The notes beneath the pieces are model-generated. The model did no database searches. It was not told where the DNA came from and worked only from the letters and a program-made list of their open reading frames with translations. A stretch of 64,000 bases of DNA from Salvia splendens (taxonomy: Eukaryota > Streptophyta > Magnoliopsida > Lamiales > Lamiaceae): the NCBI RefSeq assembly GCF_004379255.2, contig NC_056049.1, positions 434,001 to 498,000 of the forward strand. The letters run 5' to 3'. Below are positions 46,703 to 63,618 of the stretch, piece by piece. Positions within the stretch are counted from its first letter, which is position 1. Each line of letters opens with the position of its first letter. Both the position numbers and the translations under genes were made by a program.

Positions 46703-47270
46703 GGCAAAACATATCCTTAAGTCTTTGTACTTTGATTGTTTATTTCAGTAGGTCCTTATATAATTTTTTCGTCTTAGTAAGTCCTTATACTTTTATATTC
46801 GATATATTCCAATTCTTATTTGACGGAACCGTTAACTAAATATAAAAATAAAAAATAAAAATAAAAAACAAAAAAAATAAAGAATTCTAATCGTTTAAAG
46901 AAATTTTTTGTTTGATTATTTGAAATGCGAATATTAATTTATATTTAGAACCAAATACTATAAATTAATATTCAAACTTTAAATAATCAAACAACAAATT
47001 TCTTTTAACAGATTTGAAATTTTTAGTTTTTTTTATCTTTTTTTATACTTATGTTATGTTCATATTTTTCAACTAGGATATTAGGTGGAATATATTAAAA
47101 GAATCAATATATGATGTGTTATTTTATAACGGAAAAGTTAATGGTTCCGTCAAATAAGGATTGAAATATATTGAATATAAAAGTATAAGGACTTACTAAA
47201 ATAAAAAATTTGTATAAGGACCTACTGAAATAAACAATCAAAGTACAAGAACTTAAGGATGTGTTTTGCC
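46703..47270. mobile_element. Non-autonomous element with long inverted repeats (MULE-like)
   Basis: Starts ggcaaaacatatccttaagt and ends with the inverted copy (acttaaggatgtgttttgcc). The arms are about 130-160 bp and highly similar (gtactttgattgtttatttc, taaggacctactgaaat, caaataaggattg). Both ends abut A-runs of 8-10 nt, which could be the target duplication. The long arms suggest Mutator-type origin. Confidence 0.75.
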
Positions 47271-48367
47271 AAAAAAAAAATTTATTCCACTATCATAGAA
47301 CGTACATAATGATAAAATGAATTCATCAGCATGTAGCAGAGGAAGTATATGGTGTGCTTTTCCGAATATTGTTAGATAAATTCATTCTAAAAAAACAACA
47401 ATCAACTTATCTCTGATCCTCAGGATTCAATTTGAAAGCCTCATAACCATGTTGATGTTGGTGTTGCTCATCATGTGTGGCAAGCCAAGGAATTTGTTGG
47501 TGTACATGGAAACGGCAGTATGCCTCTTGATTGTCAATGGAAACACTCCAATTTAAGTGCCATGGCAAATCTATTAAACTCCAATAACATTGGCATTTTC
47601 AATATCTAGTCCCAAATTCGAATTTTGTCATCTACACTATGTCATTTATTAATGCGTATAAAATTATAAATTATTTGAGTCAATATCAGAAATAAATTTA
47701 TTTCCCTTTTCTTTCCTCTCATAACATCAAGTTTTATTTTATTTTATTTTTTTAAATTCCCTTTCCAAAAATTGACATTTCCATCCCACTTTATTTACAA
47801 TCATTTTACACAACTGATGATAAATAAAGCGAGACAATTTCTGCTCAGCAATAAAAAAAAAACAATAATTTTCTTTAAAATTGTGACTGGACACCAAAAT
47901 AGAATATTGAAGAAAATAGAAATTTCATCATCCCTTTAAAAAGATTCCAATTTTAATTGTTGACGTTGAAAATATCGATCACATCAAACTCAGTCATCTC
48001 CCCATAACTAAATTCGTTATAATTTATTTTTACATATGCTCCGAGTAGCAACCCATAGGGCCAATGTGAATGGTTTTATATTAAAAAAATAAATATGGTA
48101 TCCTGAGAGTAAATGCACGAGATCTACAAAACCAGGCGCCGCTACCTGAAATTTCACCTTATCTGTGTGCTCAACCCTCAAGCTGACTAGGATTCATTGT
48201 TTATTGGTTTCCATTATTCACTCGCATTTATTGTTGCCTCAGATATTTTCTAACCCCCTATTTTTGATAAATAAATGCACCAGGTTCGAACTTGAGACCT
48301 TTGGCTTTAGAGATTGAAAAAAGTTGTCGTTGGCATCAGAAGATAGATGTGGTGATCAAGAGACTGT
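47271..48367. other. Intergenic, no gene recognised
   Basis: AT-rich, no coding or RNA signature recognised. Confidence 0.5.
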
Positions 48368-48827
48368 TAGGGATGTGCATTCGGGTTTTGGTTCGATTTT
48401 TTTAACAAAATCGAAAAACCGAATTTAGTTCAAAATCTAAAGCGAACCGAACCCGAAAAACCGAAAAACCCGAACAAAACCGAAAAACCCGAAAAAATTA
48501 AATATAATATTAATATATATATGTGTATATATAATTTATTTTATTTTATATATATACTAATATAATATTTATATATAATATAAAATTAATAATACATAGT
48601 ATAATATATTATATAGTAGAATATATTAAAAGAATATATATTATATATAATATAATATATTAAATTAATAGAATATATATATAATTCGGTTTTTCGGTTT
48701 TTTCTTCGCCCGAACCCAAAAACCGAAACTTTTGTATTTTCAAAATCGAACCGAACCGAACCGAATTTAAAATTTTCATTTTGATTCGGTTCGGATATTC
48801 GGTTTCCTGTTTTTTTGCTCATCCCTA
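48368..48827. mobile_element. hAT-like non-autonomous element with cgaaaaacc repeats
   Basis: 460 bp with ends TAGGGATGTGCA and TGCTCATCCCTA. Flanking 8-mers gagactgt and gtgacagt agree at 6 of 8 bases, consistent with an old hAT duplication. The arms are full of cgaaaaaccg / cggtttttcg motifs in opposite orientation around an AT-only core (48500-48680), so the transcript would fold on itself. Confidence 0.65.
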
Positions 48828-51244
48828 GTGACAGTTGCTGATAATATACGATGATCGAAGAACGAAAGTGAACCCTAAGCCTAAAGAATAGGGTTTGAGT
48901 TGTCACACAGTAAGATCATATCAGCTCTGAATGCCAAATTTAATCGAATTTTCTTATCCTCATGGGCTGGTAGAAGGGTCAGTGGACCCCACTGGATCCA
49001 CCATTAATATGAAATATGGGTACGATATGGACATTTGCTTAATTAAATGTTGCATGGTGAGAAGTAGATTTGTTTTAGTTGGGGAAACTAGAAAAGGATT
49101 GAAAGTCCTCATTTATGAAATTGTTCTTGCCTAGGGGTGTTGTACCATGTATTAATTTGATCCCTTGAACTGGTATTTAGCTTTGATGGTTTTGTATGAA
49201 GTTTCAGTTAATAAGAAGAGTCGTAAGGGAAGATTGTGTTGTTTATTATGTGGGCGTTTTCTAATTAGGTCAGGGTTTTATTCAATCATATGCATTATAA
49301 GTTTGTATAAGTTGTAACTAAATAAAAGAAATATTCAAAAACCTTGGTAAAGTGTTATATTATCAAAGGACATTTAATCATAAATGTTGAATGTGGCTAT
49401 ATAGGCATATAAGAAACAAATATTTATAGGATGATAAAATATAATTTAATTGATAAGATAATTTATACCCAATCAGAGATTCTGAGTTAACTTAGCTGCA
49501 TGAATGAGATGGGCCTAGAGAGAGTGGTCGGTTAATTATGTTCAGTTTTAAGTGGGCTTCTATATTTAAAATTTAAAAAGTAATCATCGTATACTCTTGG
49601 GCTTGTAGTTCTTCAGCTAGGTCACATTTTGGGCCCTCTAACCCTCCTAAAAAATATTTTATGGCTCAAATTGTTTTAATTAATGAGTTTTCAACTAATT
49701 TTTTTGTATAAATACCTCCAATCCCAAACACTTAGATCCTTAATCAAATAAGTAGTAGTAAAGTGTTTTCAAATCGAATCATTGGTTGAGTTCGGACGTT
49801 AATCAAACAAAAATATTAGACATATGCGGCATGCATTGGAAAAATATAAAATAAATATAACCAATAATTGGGATTCAATTGAAAATAAGTTGATATTTAA
49901 TAAAATATTATGACCAAAATATGATAATCATTTTCACATAATGCTCGTGAAACAAAAGACGTGAAATTCACTACTCAAAGACCACTTCCGCGTGACATAT
50001 TTAATTCCTCTGTTCTTGGTCAATAAATAGCACTAGTCCGATGAATAATTAATCAAATAATGATTTTATCACACTATAGAATATAAATGACAAGAATCAT
50101 AATATTTGATTATATCAATGAAAGTGAAGAACGAGTATCAAATTAAATAAATATCGTAGAATAGGCGTTTGCGTTGTAATTACATCGTAGATGCGAACAA
50201 TTCAATTAATAAATCAAACAACAGCCTTCGTTCCTCTTTCCGATCTCCCACTGTTGATTCATTATTTCTCATATATAATACTTCCTCGTTGGTTGGCCAT
50301 CTAGATTAATTCAATTCAACATATATGTGAGCTTTCCAACTATATTTAATCGTGCCAACTCAATATATAAAACCAATAATAATATTTCACTTTAAATCAT
50401 ATTCCAAATATGCTTTCACCATAATATGATATTCCACTTAAATAAGACTATTAATCATAAACCATGACCTAATTTGATAGTATTTTTCATAAATGTGACC
50501 TTTAAATTTTCATTCATTAAAATTAAATAAATCAATAAAATTGCTCAAAATCCGTGACTCAAGACTTTATTATGTAAATAACATACAAGCTATAATTAGA
50601 ATATCTTTTTCGCATGCTATTACTTGTCTCATGTTTTATATTGGTCTATCATTATTACTACCCTCATTTACTTTCATTATAAATAAGTTTCCCATTTCAT
50701 TACAAAATCACTATTCAATTAGTCTTGAAGCAGTTGTCACATTTGGAAGGTACTCTAATACACAATTTTAGAAATTGTTGTTTAGTGTTAAATAGATAGT
50801 TGAATGTAACAATAAGAGAGAGAAAATATGATTAAATGCATTAATAGCAGTTTACTTTTACAAAAAATTGAAATATAGGAGTAATTTTTAAATAAATAAA
50901 AAAAAGGAGAGTGCAACATTTACTCATAATCAAACTCACATTTCACTATCTTTTCCACACACATTCCCTATACTTAAGCCATTGAAAAAGTAAGACGCTT
51001 ATCGTCACACACAGAGAGCGAACGAGCATTCAATTCCAAAGCTGAAAAATCACAACATAAGATAAAAATAACCCTAGAAACTAATCTCTTATTTTCCTCC
51101 ATAGCCCCTCACATTGACAAATTCCCTCTCCCTCGTTCAAACAATCTCCAAATAACAAATACAAAAACACAAAACATCCGATCCATTACCAACAATCCTT
51201 TTATTCCCTCTCCCCCCCAAAAAAAGAAAAGAAATCCACCACCA
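48828..51244. other. Intergenic and CPK promoter/5' UTR
   Basis: No gene recognised. Mostly AT-rich. The last 150 bp become C-rich (5' UTR of the kinase). Confidence 0.55.
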
Positions 51245-54598
<3,354 letters not shown>

Positions 54599-55084
54599 TT
54601 GGTGAATTTTATCTGTTGCAAATGGCAATTGTATCATATATAGATTATACAAATTCCAATGTTTCTACTCTTTTCTTCTTCTTTTTTTGTCTTCCTTTAT
54701 AACAAGGGAGATTGCACATTCTTTTTCTTACACATTCCTTTTCTTACAACATTGGTCTCCTGATGTATTCGAAATGCAGCTTTGGGCAGTTATTGGTTAG
54801 TTTAGACAAGGGTCACTTATAATAAACTAAATATTTCAACTTATATTTTGCAAAAAAGGACATCTTTCGATACATTATGTCACTAACTCAGGCCCGCATA
54901 TAGATCCTCTTACAACGTGTAAAAAATTTAAGAGAAAAATAAACACAGGACTCGTGAATAAAGAAAGCAATAGAAGATTCAAATAACTCTCTCTGTGACA
55001 AAACATGAAATAAAAACCCAAATAATGTAGTAGTATCATTATACTATTATTTACACACGGGTGAAAGTTTCTCTTATAAAAAAG
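54599..55084. other. Convergent 3' spacer between CPK and AUG4
   Basis: Likely the 3' UTRs of both genes. Nothing else recognised. Confidence 0.5.
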
Positions 55085-58000
55085 TTAGGTGGTGGGTTGA
55101 TCACGTTTCAAGTCCATTTCCACCTGATGAATGGTCCATTGCATGTTTTCCAATTTCTGCAAGGGGAATTTTCCTAGAAAATTAGAGGGGGGGTTCGGTA
55201 GTGCACCCTAGCATCGAATGGTACGTTCTCTTTGGTTGTAAATTTATCAAGGAAAATGAGGGAATAGAAAGTAGATGTTTGAAGGGTGGGATTTTCTTTT
55301 CCCTCGTTTTCCCATGATAAATTTACATGCAAGTGAAGGCATCATAAGTAAGAATTGAAGTTGCTCCAGATTTTACCTTCACTATGTCATGGTATTGCCT
55401 GGCAATGGTATCAAAATGAGGATCGACACCTTGGTACTCACGAAGCCTTGTGACCTGGTAAAGAAATTGAAACACACATTTGTTTTTAGTTTTCCTATTT
55501 TCAGTTAGCTGCAATGATCTCTGCTACTTGTATATCCTCGCATAATAAGCGCAATCTACGACTACAAATCAGATGTGTGTGGAAGATAGACTGAAAAAAA
55601 CCATACATTCAAAGTCGTGTTGATTAATAGAATAGTTTGAAGCATGGGGAATGAGGCAGCACTTCAAAAGTATATTTCTTTTAAGCCTGTAGATCTTCAC
55701 AAACTTTTAAATTTTATAACTAGTATCTATGTAACTCTAGAGACTACAATTATGTAGTATTAGTAATTCTTGTCTGTCAAAAGAAAAAACCATTCAATTG
55801 TGCCCTCATGTAATATCTGGATATAATTTGATAACTCCACAAATCGACACCTTGAGCTTGCAAGAGTGATGTGCATAGCAGGTCGGCAACAATGCACGAT
55901 AATCCTCTACACTATCTCATACTTCAAGGACCGTTAAATTAACCAGCAAATGAGTTATATATGCAATGCAAACAAGAACTTAATCTGATCATAGCTCAAA
56001 ACACACTACAAGAATATGGAAGCTCACCGCTTTATTGTATGCAAGTGAAGCTTCTTCAGTTGATTCAACCAAATATTTCCTGGTGAAAGCAAAATACGTA
56101 AACGCAGCTGGCTAATAGTTAACCAAGTATTATTTCAGAATATATAACAATTACCTGATTTTGTGGAGTGCGGGAATGGTTTCCCTAGTATAAGTTTCAA
56201 GCAGGAGAATATGCTCTAGAACTCTTCAATAACAAATCAAAACAATTTGTTAGCAAAACAATGCTCCTTAAAATGGACATTCCATAAACAATGTCAATAT
56301 ATTGAAATTAAATTCCAAGAGAAACGTCAGCAGCAGAAGAAAGACCTTAATTTAGCACTCATCGTCTCACATCTCTTGCATAGCCAAGTCTTTTGTAGTT
56401 CATCCTATATAAGGCAGAACAATTAGCATATTGCTCACAGGAGTCTCTCAGAGACAGAAAGTGCACTCAATAGCCCAAAAGAAAGGCCAAGGTATATTTT
56501 GAGACAACTGTGATACAAAAACTTACATATTTATGTTGATGCCGGAGTTTTACATCTTTTACGAGCTTAATAAGCACCCCAAGAATCTGCTCCAAAACCT
56601 TGGATAGAAAATATATTTGAAAGTACATGCAAATCACGACACCAACATTAATGATTACACATAGTCAGGTAAAAGAAGTCATATAAGAGTAATAGATCAT
56701 CAAGAAAGTACAACAGCTCTGCTTACATTGTAGTATTCTGCAAATTTTCTGTCAGAAGAATATAGATCCTCTCTCCATGCTAATTCTTCTCTTTCTATCT
56801 CTTCAATAATCAACTTCACCCTGTGATATGTCAAAAAGGTTAAACATGTTTCGATCTATGATTGCTAAAATCTAGAAGGAAATGCATGCTGCATGCATGT
56901 CATTTTGCAGAGTGTGTATGTGCGTGTGTGTGTGTAAGAGAGAGAGAGAGACCTTTCTGGAAGTCGAGAAGTCATGCTCTGGTGACCAGTTCGTGAATCT
57001 AGGAATCCAATGTCAAAGATAGTCCAATTACAAGATAGATCTTTACAATATTAAGTACTATACTACGAAGGAAAAACTCAATGTGCACAAAACATTAAAC
57101 AGTTCTGATGCAAACCAATATCAAGAGCATGAATGGCACAGACCATAACTCATTTACAATGTGGAGAGTAGAGATAAAATGTAGACTAACCAATGTCATC
57201 TATCACAATGGCTTCAGCTACCTTGTCACACTTGGCACCTAACCTGCTGGCAATCTCACGGGCAAGCAACATTTGGTATTCTGTAATGTCCTACATTTTC
57301 AGTAAAGTGGAAACACTTTTAAACAATAAACACTGCAGAAATAATACTAAGCAATAAAGTTCAGATTATTGAAAGTTCAATTCTAGAAATGAAGCCAGGA
57401 GAAGAATTTTCATGTTGTTACAAATTGCATGTAGACAGTAACATAGATGAATGTCCTTCATTGTGCGTTGTTACATACCATTGATAGTGGTGCCTGCTGA
57501 AGTTGGGTTTGCCATAAATAGGCTGGAGTTATCCCAAGGAACCTATTAGGGACACCACCAACCTCAGGTTCGGACGAGTCGGTTGCTCCGAATGAAACTG
57601 GAATGTTTGCAGATGTCCCCGCTCCAATGGCAGATAAATTTGTATGATTAGTCGAATTTGTACTTGAGCTGATAGTGACACCAGTACTTGTACTATCAAG
57701 CGAGCTCCTCGATACTACACTCCATTTTTCAATTTCTTCCTCATGAATCTCACCATCTTTGGAGATGAGAGGAAGCCTCAATTTTTGAGCAGCTTCAGCA
57801 ACAACCATCCGATGCTCAAGGGTCTCGTAAACCTGAAAATAAATAACTCTATTTCAGCCACCTCCTTCACAGCTCAGGTTTTAAATATATACCCAAAGCC
57901 ACTTCTCATCCATCTCATTCAACCTCAACTTAGCAACAACTTGGACTAAACAAAACAAAACATACATATAAACACAGCATCAGAAGCTCTATATGTTAAT

Positions 58001-58628
58001 ACTTCAGTTCAGACTCTAATTGACATAATTATGTGCACATGTTTGCAGCAAATCAAATCCATTCCATTCAGTTTCAAATGTCTACCAAACTTAAATATTA
58101 CTCGTAATTCAACGTTAGCAAACTGTTTGGAACCTGAGGCAAGCTCTTCAAGCCCAGCTGCGGATAAAGTCCCTGAATATCTCGAATACCGCCCAAATTA
58201 GCCACGGAAACCGCTTGCTGATACTCCTCCACCATCGCAATTGCCTCTATGTAAATCGCCTGCAAAATTGACCGACACTTATCCTAATTACAACAAGGAA
58301 AACCTCCAAATCAGCCACTGCAATTAGGGGACAAAATCGCATAAATAGTACCATGGCTTCCAAATAACGCTGCCTCTCCTTACACATCTCTTCTCTCGCC
58401 TGCATTGCCAAATCAAAAAAAATTACACAAATTGAACTCGATCACGAGAGAGAGAGAGAGAGAGAGAGAGATTTGAAGCGGGAAAAAAATGGATAGTACG
58501 AGCTGGAGATCGTAATAGGTGGATTTGGAAATGAGAGAGCCGTCAGGTGCCAAACAATGGCGCTCCAGCTGATCCATAACTTGAGCGACGTCAGAGGGGA
58601 GATTTTGCGAAGCGAATATTTTCGCCAT
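55085..58628 (-). CDS. AUG4: HAUS augmin-like complex subunit 4
   Basis: Thirteen exons on the minus strand: 58628-58500, 58399-58352, 58259-58134, 57832-57479, 57290-57191, 56998-56953, 56820-56727, 56598-56527, 56404-56346, 56223-56155, 56079-56028, 55454-55377, 55156-55085; all GT-AG and in frame, 432 residues (Arabidopsis AUG4 is close to this by memory). Diagnostic stretches: QVMDQLERHCLAPDGSL, VANLGGIRDIQGLYPQLGLK, LRLPLISKDGEIHEEEIEKW, VGGVPNRFLGITPAYL, VTRLREYQGVDPHFDTIARQ, KLENMQWTIHQVEMDLK. The second half is mainly coiled-coil. The augmin complex recruits gamma-tubulin to existing microtubules for branching nucleation in spindle, phragmoplast and cortex. The gene is divergent from the RNI-like gene. 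Confidence 0.94.
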
Positions 58629-59096
58629 TGATGAAACTCAGCAGCTTCGATTTGAGTTCAATCCAACAAATTTCAATGCTCTCTGAATCTCGCCGGTTTC
58701 CAAATTCAAATGGGGGATTAAGGTGATCACCAAACGGCGTCGTTTAGGAGAAAGTGTTTTCAACTAATTTGTTAAATAATGTCATTTCAAAGTATTTACA
58801 ATTAACAAACCATTGACAAATTAAATATACATAAAATTGATAGAAATCAAAACTTTTACAACCTCAAAAAAAAAGTTCAATAAAAATTACTCCTCCTCAC
58901 AGTACTTTTTTTTATAATAACTAGTAAAAATCAAATGAATTTTCAAAATATTTGTAAAAATTGAAAAAAATAACCAGAGTGACATGAAAATGAACGTCGG
59001 CGGAAATGCGACGGCGGAGACAAACATCGTTATAACAACCAATTCTCAGCCCCAAATTCCTATATTTTCGCCTGCAAATTTTCCTTAGCTTCTTTC
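58629..59096. promoter_or_regulatory. Shared divergent promoter region, AUG4 / RNI-like gene
   Basis: 468 bp between two start codons on opposite strands. Both genes must be driven from this interval, possibly with some overlap of control elements. No specific element was identified. Confidence 0.6.
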
Positions 59097-61501
59097 ATGG
59101 AAAAGGGGAAATCCAAAGATTCTGCAGGAACAGTCACCACTTCTTTGCGGGTTCTCCACTTGGATAATCATTATTCTAAATCAACCCCAATTCCAAATTC
59201 GTTTGCTTTCTCCCGCCAATCTCGTAAGCGCTTGTTTCCCCTTTTCGTAATTTTCTAGGGTTCCGAAATTCTTGAAATTTTTTATTTTTGCAGAATCGCT
59301 GAGCTCCAATAGGAGAAAGGCTCCAGCTTTGTTGAGTTTGTGCCTGGGAGTAGTGGGTTGCAATCTCGAAGACATCATTGATGACTTTACCGAGATTGCC
59401 ATCGCTTTCCCTTCCGATATCAAGGTATAAAATTGGGGATTTTCAGCACATTTGGTTTTGTGATTTTTGAATCAGCTGTTCTTTAATGGGGTTTTGATTT
59501 GTGATTTGTAGATGGTATTGGTGGCTATTGCGAGAAGAAGGAAGCTGCTGAATGATGATGTGTTGATTGCATTAGCTGATAGTTCATGGGAGATATTAGA
59601 TGTGTCTGGTTCGGATGTTTCGGATTCCGGGCTTTGTCATGTTGTCACCATCTGCCATAACCTTAAAGCAATCGATATTAGGTAGCTGTGACTGAATCTT
59701 TAGTCTCATTGCATCTACTTGTGCATAGTTACTTAGAAAAGAGGCTTTTGTTGTTAAAATAAGGGGTGATTGAGCCTAATACAAGAGCTTTCACCAGATT
59801 CTGGTGCACATGAGCTAAAAGTTCGCCTCGAATACATTAACTTTTGATAGTTTTGATTTTTCATGCAGTTATCGATTGTCTCCCAATTAATACTCAGCTG
59901 GCACCTGAATGTTTACATGGTGTATACGATCAATTTAGTGAACAACTGAACAATGTAGCTGGATGTTTACGTCACTTTAGTTAATGATTATGGCATTAAT
60001 TCGCCACTTTAGCTTCCTTGATGGCATTAATTCACAGGAGATAGATAATATTGTAGTCATTTTAAATTCAGCAAATTTCGGTCAAAATTTCTTTCAGTTG
60101 CTTAAGCTTGTGCCCATGACCACTCACATAGTGGCATGCTCCGTGTCTTTCATTCGACAGTTGAAGCTCAGTTTGCAGCAAATTCTACATTGTAGTTCTA
60201 ACTAGACATATCTCTGTTTCAGGCTTTGCACAAGACTGACACCAACAGGAGTTTCTGAGCTTCTCCAGCGTTGTCATTCACTAGAGATATTAAGATGGGG
60301 GTATGTGCATTATGCTTTTATTGTCTCAGTGCTTTTTCCTATTGCATAGAGATTAGTTCATGGTGGGAAGTAGTAAGTACAAAGGATCATAAAGATTTTA
60401 TGCATGTGTTGATGCAATAGTACATGGTGTTATACTGATGGTAGGCAACTAGGCATACACCGCAGACAAATTCATAAAAGTGGCGAGAGGCATAATATGG
60501 CACAATGATGCGTCACTTAGTGATATTCCATGCTTAAGCTTATGGTATAGGAACACCAGTGGAGAAAAATCTTACGGAGTAGCAAATAAGGGTAAGCTTC
60601 TAATGGGGAGGTGGGACATGGGAGGAGCTTTAGACAATCGATGGAAAATTGATGTTTATCTTTCTCCTTCCATGAACTAGTCATGAACGTTAATTTCACT
60701 GACAGCTACTTCTAAAGAAATTGATGCATTTTGATTGCTAATTCCTCTGGCTATGCATTTTGTCATAGTGTGGCCCATTTTATTGGGTTTTGACATGGGG
60801 GATAAACCTCCTAACTGGAAATGAACCAATAGTTAGTATTGCAGAGGTTGCACAAGGAGTGACTATGTCGTTCGTAGATGTTTGAGCCTCTTAGAGCCCA
60901 ACCTCAATGACGTAGGGGGAGACTCGTGGGAGGATCTTGATGCAGTGGAGCTGATTCAAGGTGCCTCGCTTCGTTGGCTTGTCTGGGTATGCTGTTTCTT
61001 TTCACTCGACATTCATGTCTGTGACATGTGGTAGTTTACGAAATCTACAATCTTGCTAATTCGCCAACCACTATTTTACAGCCAACAATCGACAAGGATT
61101 CCCAGGAGACCTTAACTTCTGAATGTCCGCGGATTGTGGTCAATCCGAAGCCATCTCTTTTGGGTTACCGAGGAACTGAAGTTCCACGAGAAGCAGCAAT
61201 GCACGTTGCATTAGATGACGCTATTGTTGAAGATATTGATCCGAAAGCGTGGGCAGTTTCTGGATGCAAGCCATCTAGGACTCCAGTTCTACCAGCTGCA
61301 TCTCCTAATGAACTATCCATTGCTGAAAAATTTAGGCTAGCGTTCCTGGACAGAGATACTCGGTTGGCACCAAAGAGAGCCAAAAATACAAGGCAACACC
61401 AACGTCGTGCTGAGAGAGAATGGGTGACGACGGATATGAAGGCAAAAGCATTGGCGCTTGCTTCCAAGGCTAATAAATCGATGAACCACCGGAATTTGTG
61501 A
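59097..61501 (+). CDS. RNI-like (leucine-rich) superfamily protein
   Basis: Six exons: 59097-59223, 59294-59424, 59512-59681, 60223-60300, 60845-60986, 61082-61501; all GT-AG and in frame, 355 residues. N-terminal MEKGKSKDSAGTVTTSLRVL, then APALLSLCLGVVGCNLEDI. LRR-like turns follow: WEILDVSGSDVSDSGLCHVV, NLKAIDIRLCTRLTPTGVSE and LQRCHSLEILRWGGC. The C-terminal part has RIVVNPKPSLLGYRG, PREAAMHVALDDAIVEDIDP, then a basic tail (RLAPKRAKNTRQHQRRAERE, ALALASKANKSMNHRNL) that may enter the nucleus or bind RNA. The family is conserved in plants (At5g21900-like) but without a settled function. No F-box seen. Confidence 0.87.
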
Positions 61502-62198
61502 GCCGGAACTAGTGGCTCAAAACTCACTTTGGATGGTTTTTTGTCCAACTTGAGGCTATATAAGATTATAAATGGGAATGTGGTGTGATGTACATGTGAG
61601 TTGGTTTCATGTTTGAGGTTTCTTTGCCGTTGCATTTGTTAGGGCATCTCCACCATGCTCCACAATAGAGTAAAACTCTTTGGAGTAGAATTGTACTGTA
61701 TTTTTACTGTTTCGCCTCCCCGCAGTTCCCTCCACCTCCGTCCCATTATATGTGACACATTTTGATAAGTTATTATATCATTACAACAATTTTATTATTT
61801 TGTGTTAATATTTGTTAAGGGGTTGACAGCTAAATGCACAAACTTCAGGTGCTTTTGGTTTTACACATAATTTTATAAATCGAAACGACGTGTTTTATTT
61901 ATGAGCTCCTAAATATACGTGTTAGTAATATTGGAATGAAATTTAAATGATGAGACCCTATTAGTATGGAACAATTTAATCAACAAAACAGTCTATATAT
62001 AACCAAACAGTTGGGTAGTTTTGTTTCATTTCAACAATTGGCATAATATCCATAACTGAAACAAATGATACTTCCTCCTTGAGATACAAAGTATGCGAAC
62101 CTCCCAATTTTATTGAATCCCTTGGATGGGAATGTAAGCTTCCACTGAATTTCGAGCAAGCGATTTTCACCAAGAATATCGATACACCCGAAACCTCC
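61502..62198. other. Convergent spacer, RNI-like gene and aconitase
   Basis: Holds 3' UTRs and fragments of element ends (agggcatctccaccatgc near 61640, cctccgtcccattatatg near 61734), but no complete element or gene. Confidence 0.5.
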
Positions 62199-63618
62199 TC
62201 ACTGTTTGCTTAAATTACGAATGACATACTGAAGGATGCCTCCATGGTCAAAGTATGCCAGTTCGACCTGCAGAATCAAAATAACTCGGTCACACACTCC
62301 ACCTAAATCATATTCCGTGTTTCTTATTTTGATAATGACCTAGGAAACGTACCTCAGTGTCAAACCGCAAGGTACATGTGAAAGATTTTCCAGCATCTGT
62401 TGTCACGGTAATATCTTGTCCAGGCCTAATATCGCTGACCTTCGCTGGAAGATCGATGGTGTAGCGCTCATGTCCGGTTAAACCAAGTGTTTCTGCATCC
62501 TCACCAGCCTTGAAGCAAAGTGGAACTATACCCATGCCAACTAAATTACTGCGATGAATCCTCTCAAAACTCTTTGATATCACAGCTTTGACACCCTGGT
62601 TTAAAGAATGGTCAACAAGAATAGAGTTAAATGACTAATTCTGAATAAGAAAAAGCTACGGATAACATATAACGACGGTATCGCAAAAATCACTCACCTG
62701 GAGCATTGGCCCCTTGGCAGCCCAATCCCGAGAACTACCACTACCATACTCTGCTCCAGCAATAACAATGGTATCCTGCCCAGCTGACTTGTATCTCTGA
62801 GGAAAGATCATATAAAATCACAACACAACTTCAGTCAAAATATATATATATATAACCCTACAGTTGTTTATTTCTAACAAGAAACTCTCCTCCCCGACCC
62901 CTCTAATATAAGTATGTTGTGTGTGTATTCATGTGCATGTTGTGTTTGTGTTCGTACCATTGCAGCATCACATACAGACAGTTTCTCCCCTGTTGGAATG
63001 TGAATGGTCTTTGGCCCCACTTCGCCATTCAGCAGTTTGTTCACTATTCTGATATTGGCGAAGGTACCCCTGGCCATAACCTCATCATTACCACGACGGC
63101 TACCATAGGAGTTGAAATCCCTTCGGTCAACGCCACGCTCCATTAAATACTTTGCAGTCGGACTATCTTTGTGGATACTTCCAGCAGGAGAGATGTGGTC
63201 AGTTGTGATACTATCACCAAACAACAGCAAGCAATACGCATCCTTCACTCCACGGGCACCAGGTGGGCCCATCGTCATGCCAGAGAAATATGGAGGCTTG
63301 TGTATGTATGTTGAGTTGGGGTCCCATCCATAAAGACTTGATGAAGGTACAGATAACTGATTCCAAAATTCATTTCCCTTTGTAATGGCCTCATAAGTAC
63401 TCTTGAACATTTCAGGAAGGACACTCGACTGAACAACCTGCACAAGTACAATTCAAATCCAATTTACATATTGGTCCCAATCTGTATAATATTAACAGAT
63501 ATGGATAAGAAGAATATGCCTGTGCAATTTCTTCACTGCTAGGCCAGATATCCCTGAAATAAACACTTTTCCCATCTTTTCCAGTTCCAATTGGCTCTTT
63601 CTCAAAGTCGATATCAAC
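62199..63618 (-). CDS. Aconitate hydratase, 3' part (gene runs off the right edge)
   Basis: Aconitase converts citrate to isocitrate in mitochondria and cytosol. Five C-terminal exons on the minus strand: 63618-63520, 63437-62958, 62796-62698, 62595-62353, 62267-62199, in frame to the stop at 62199; 329 residues visible. Conserved: [95 protein letters not shown] (swivel-domain Ser), [18 protein letters not shown] (substrate-binding Arg) and [12 protein letters not shown]. The [4Fe-4S] cysteines lie in upstream exons outside the window; 63619-64000 is the next intron. The donor after EEIAQ is GC rather than GT (63519-63518). Confidence 0.93.

Noticed and set aside
60480..60680. 66-codon plus frame in intron 4 of the RNI-like gene
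   Set aside because: Lies inside an intron whose flanking exons join in frame without it; no domain.
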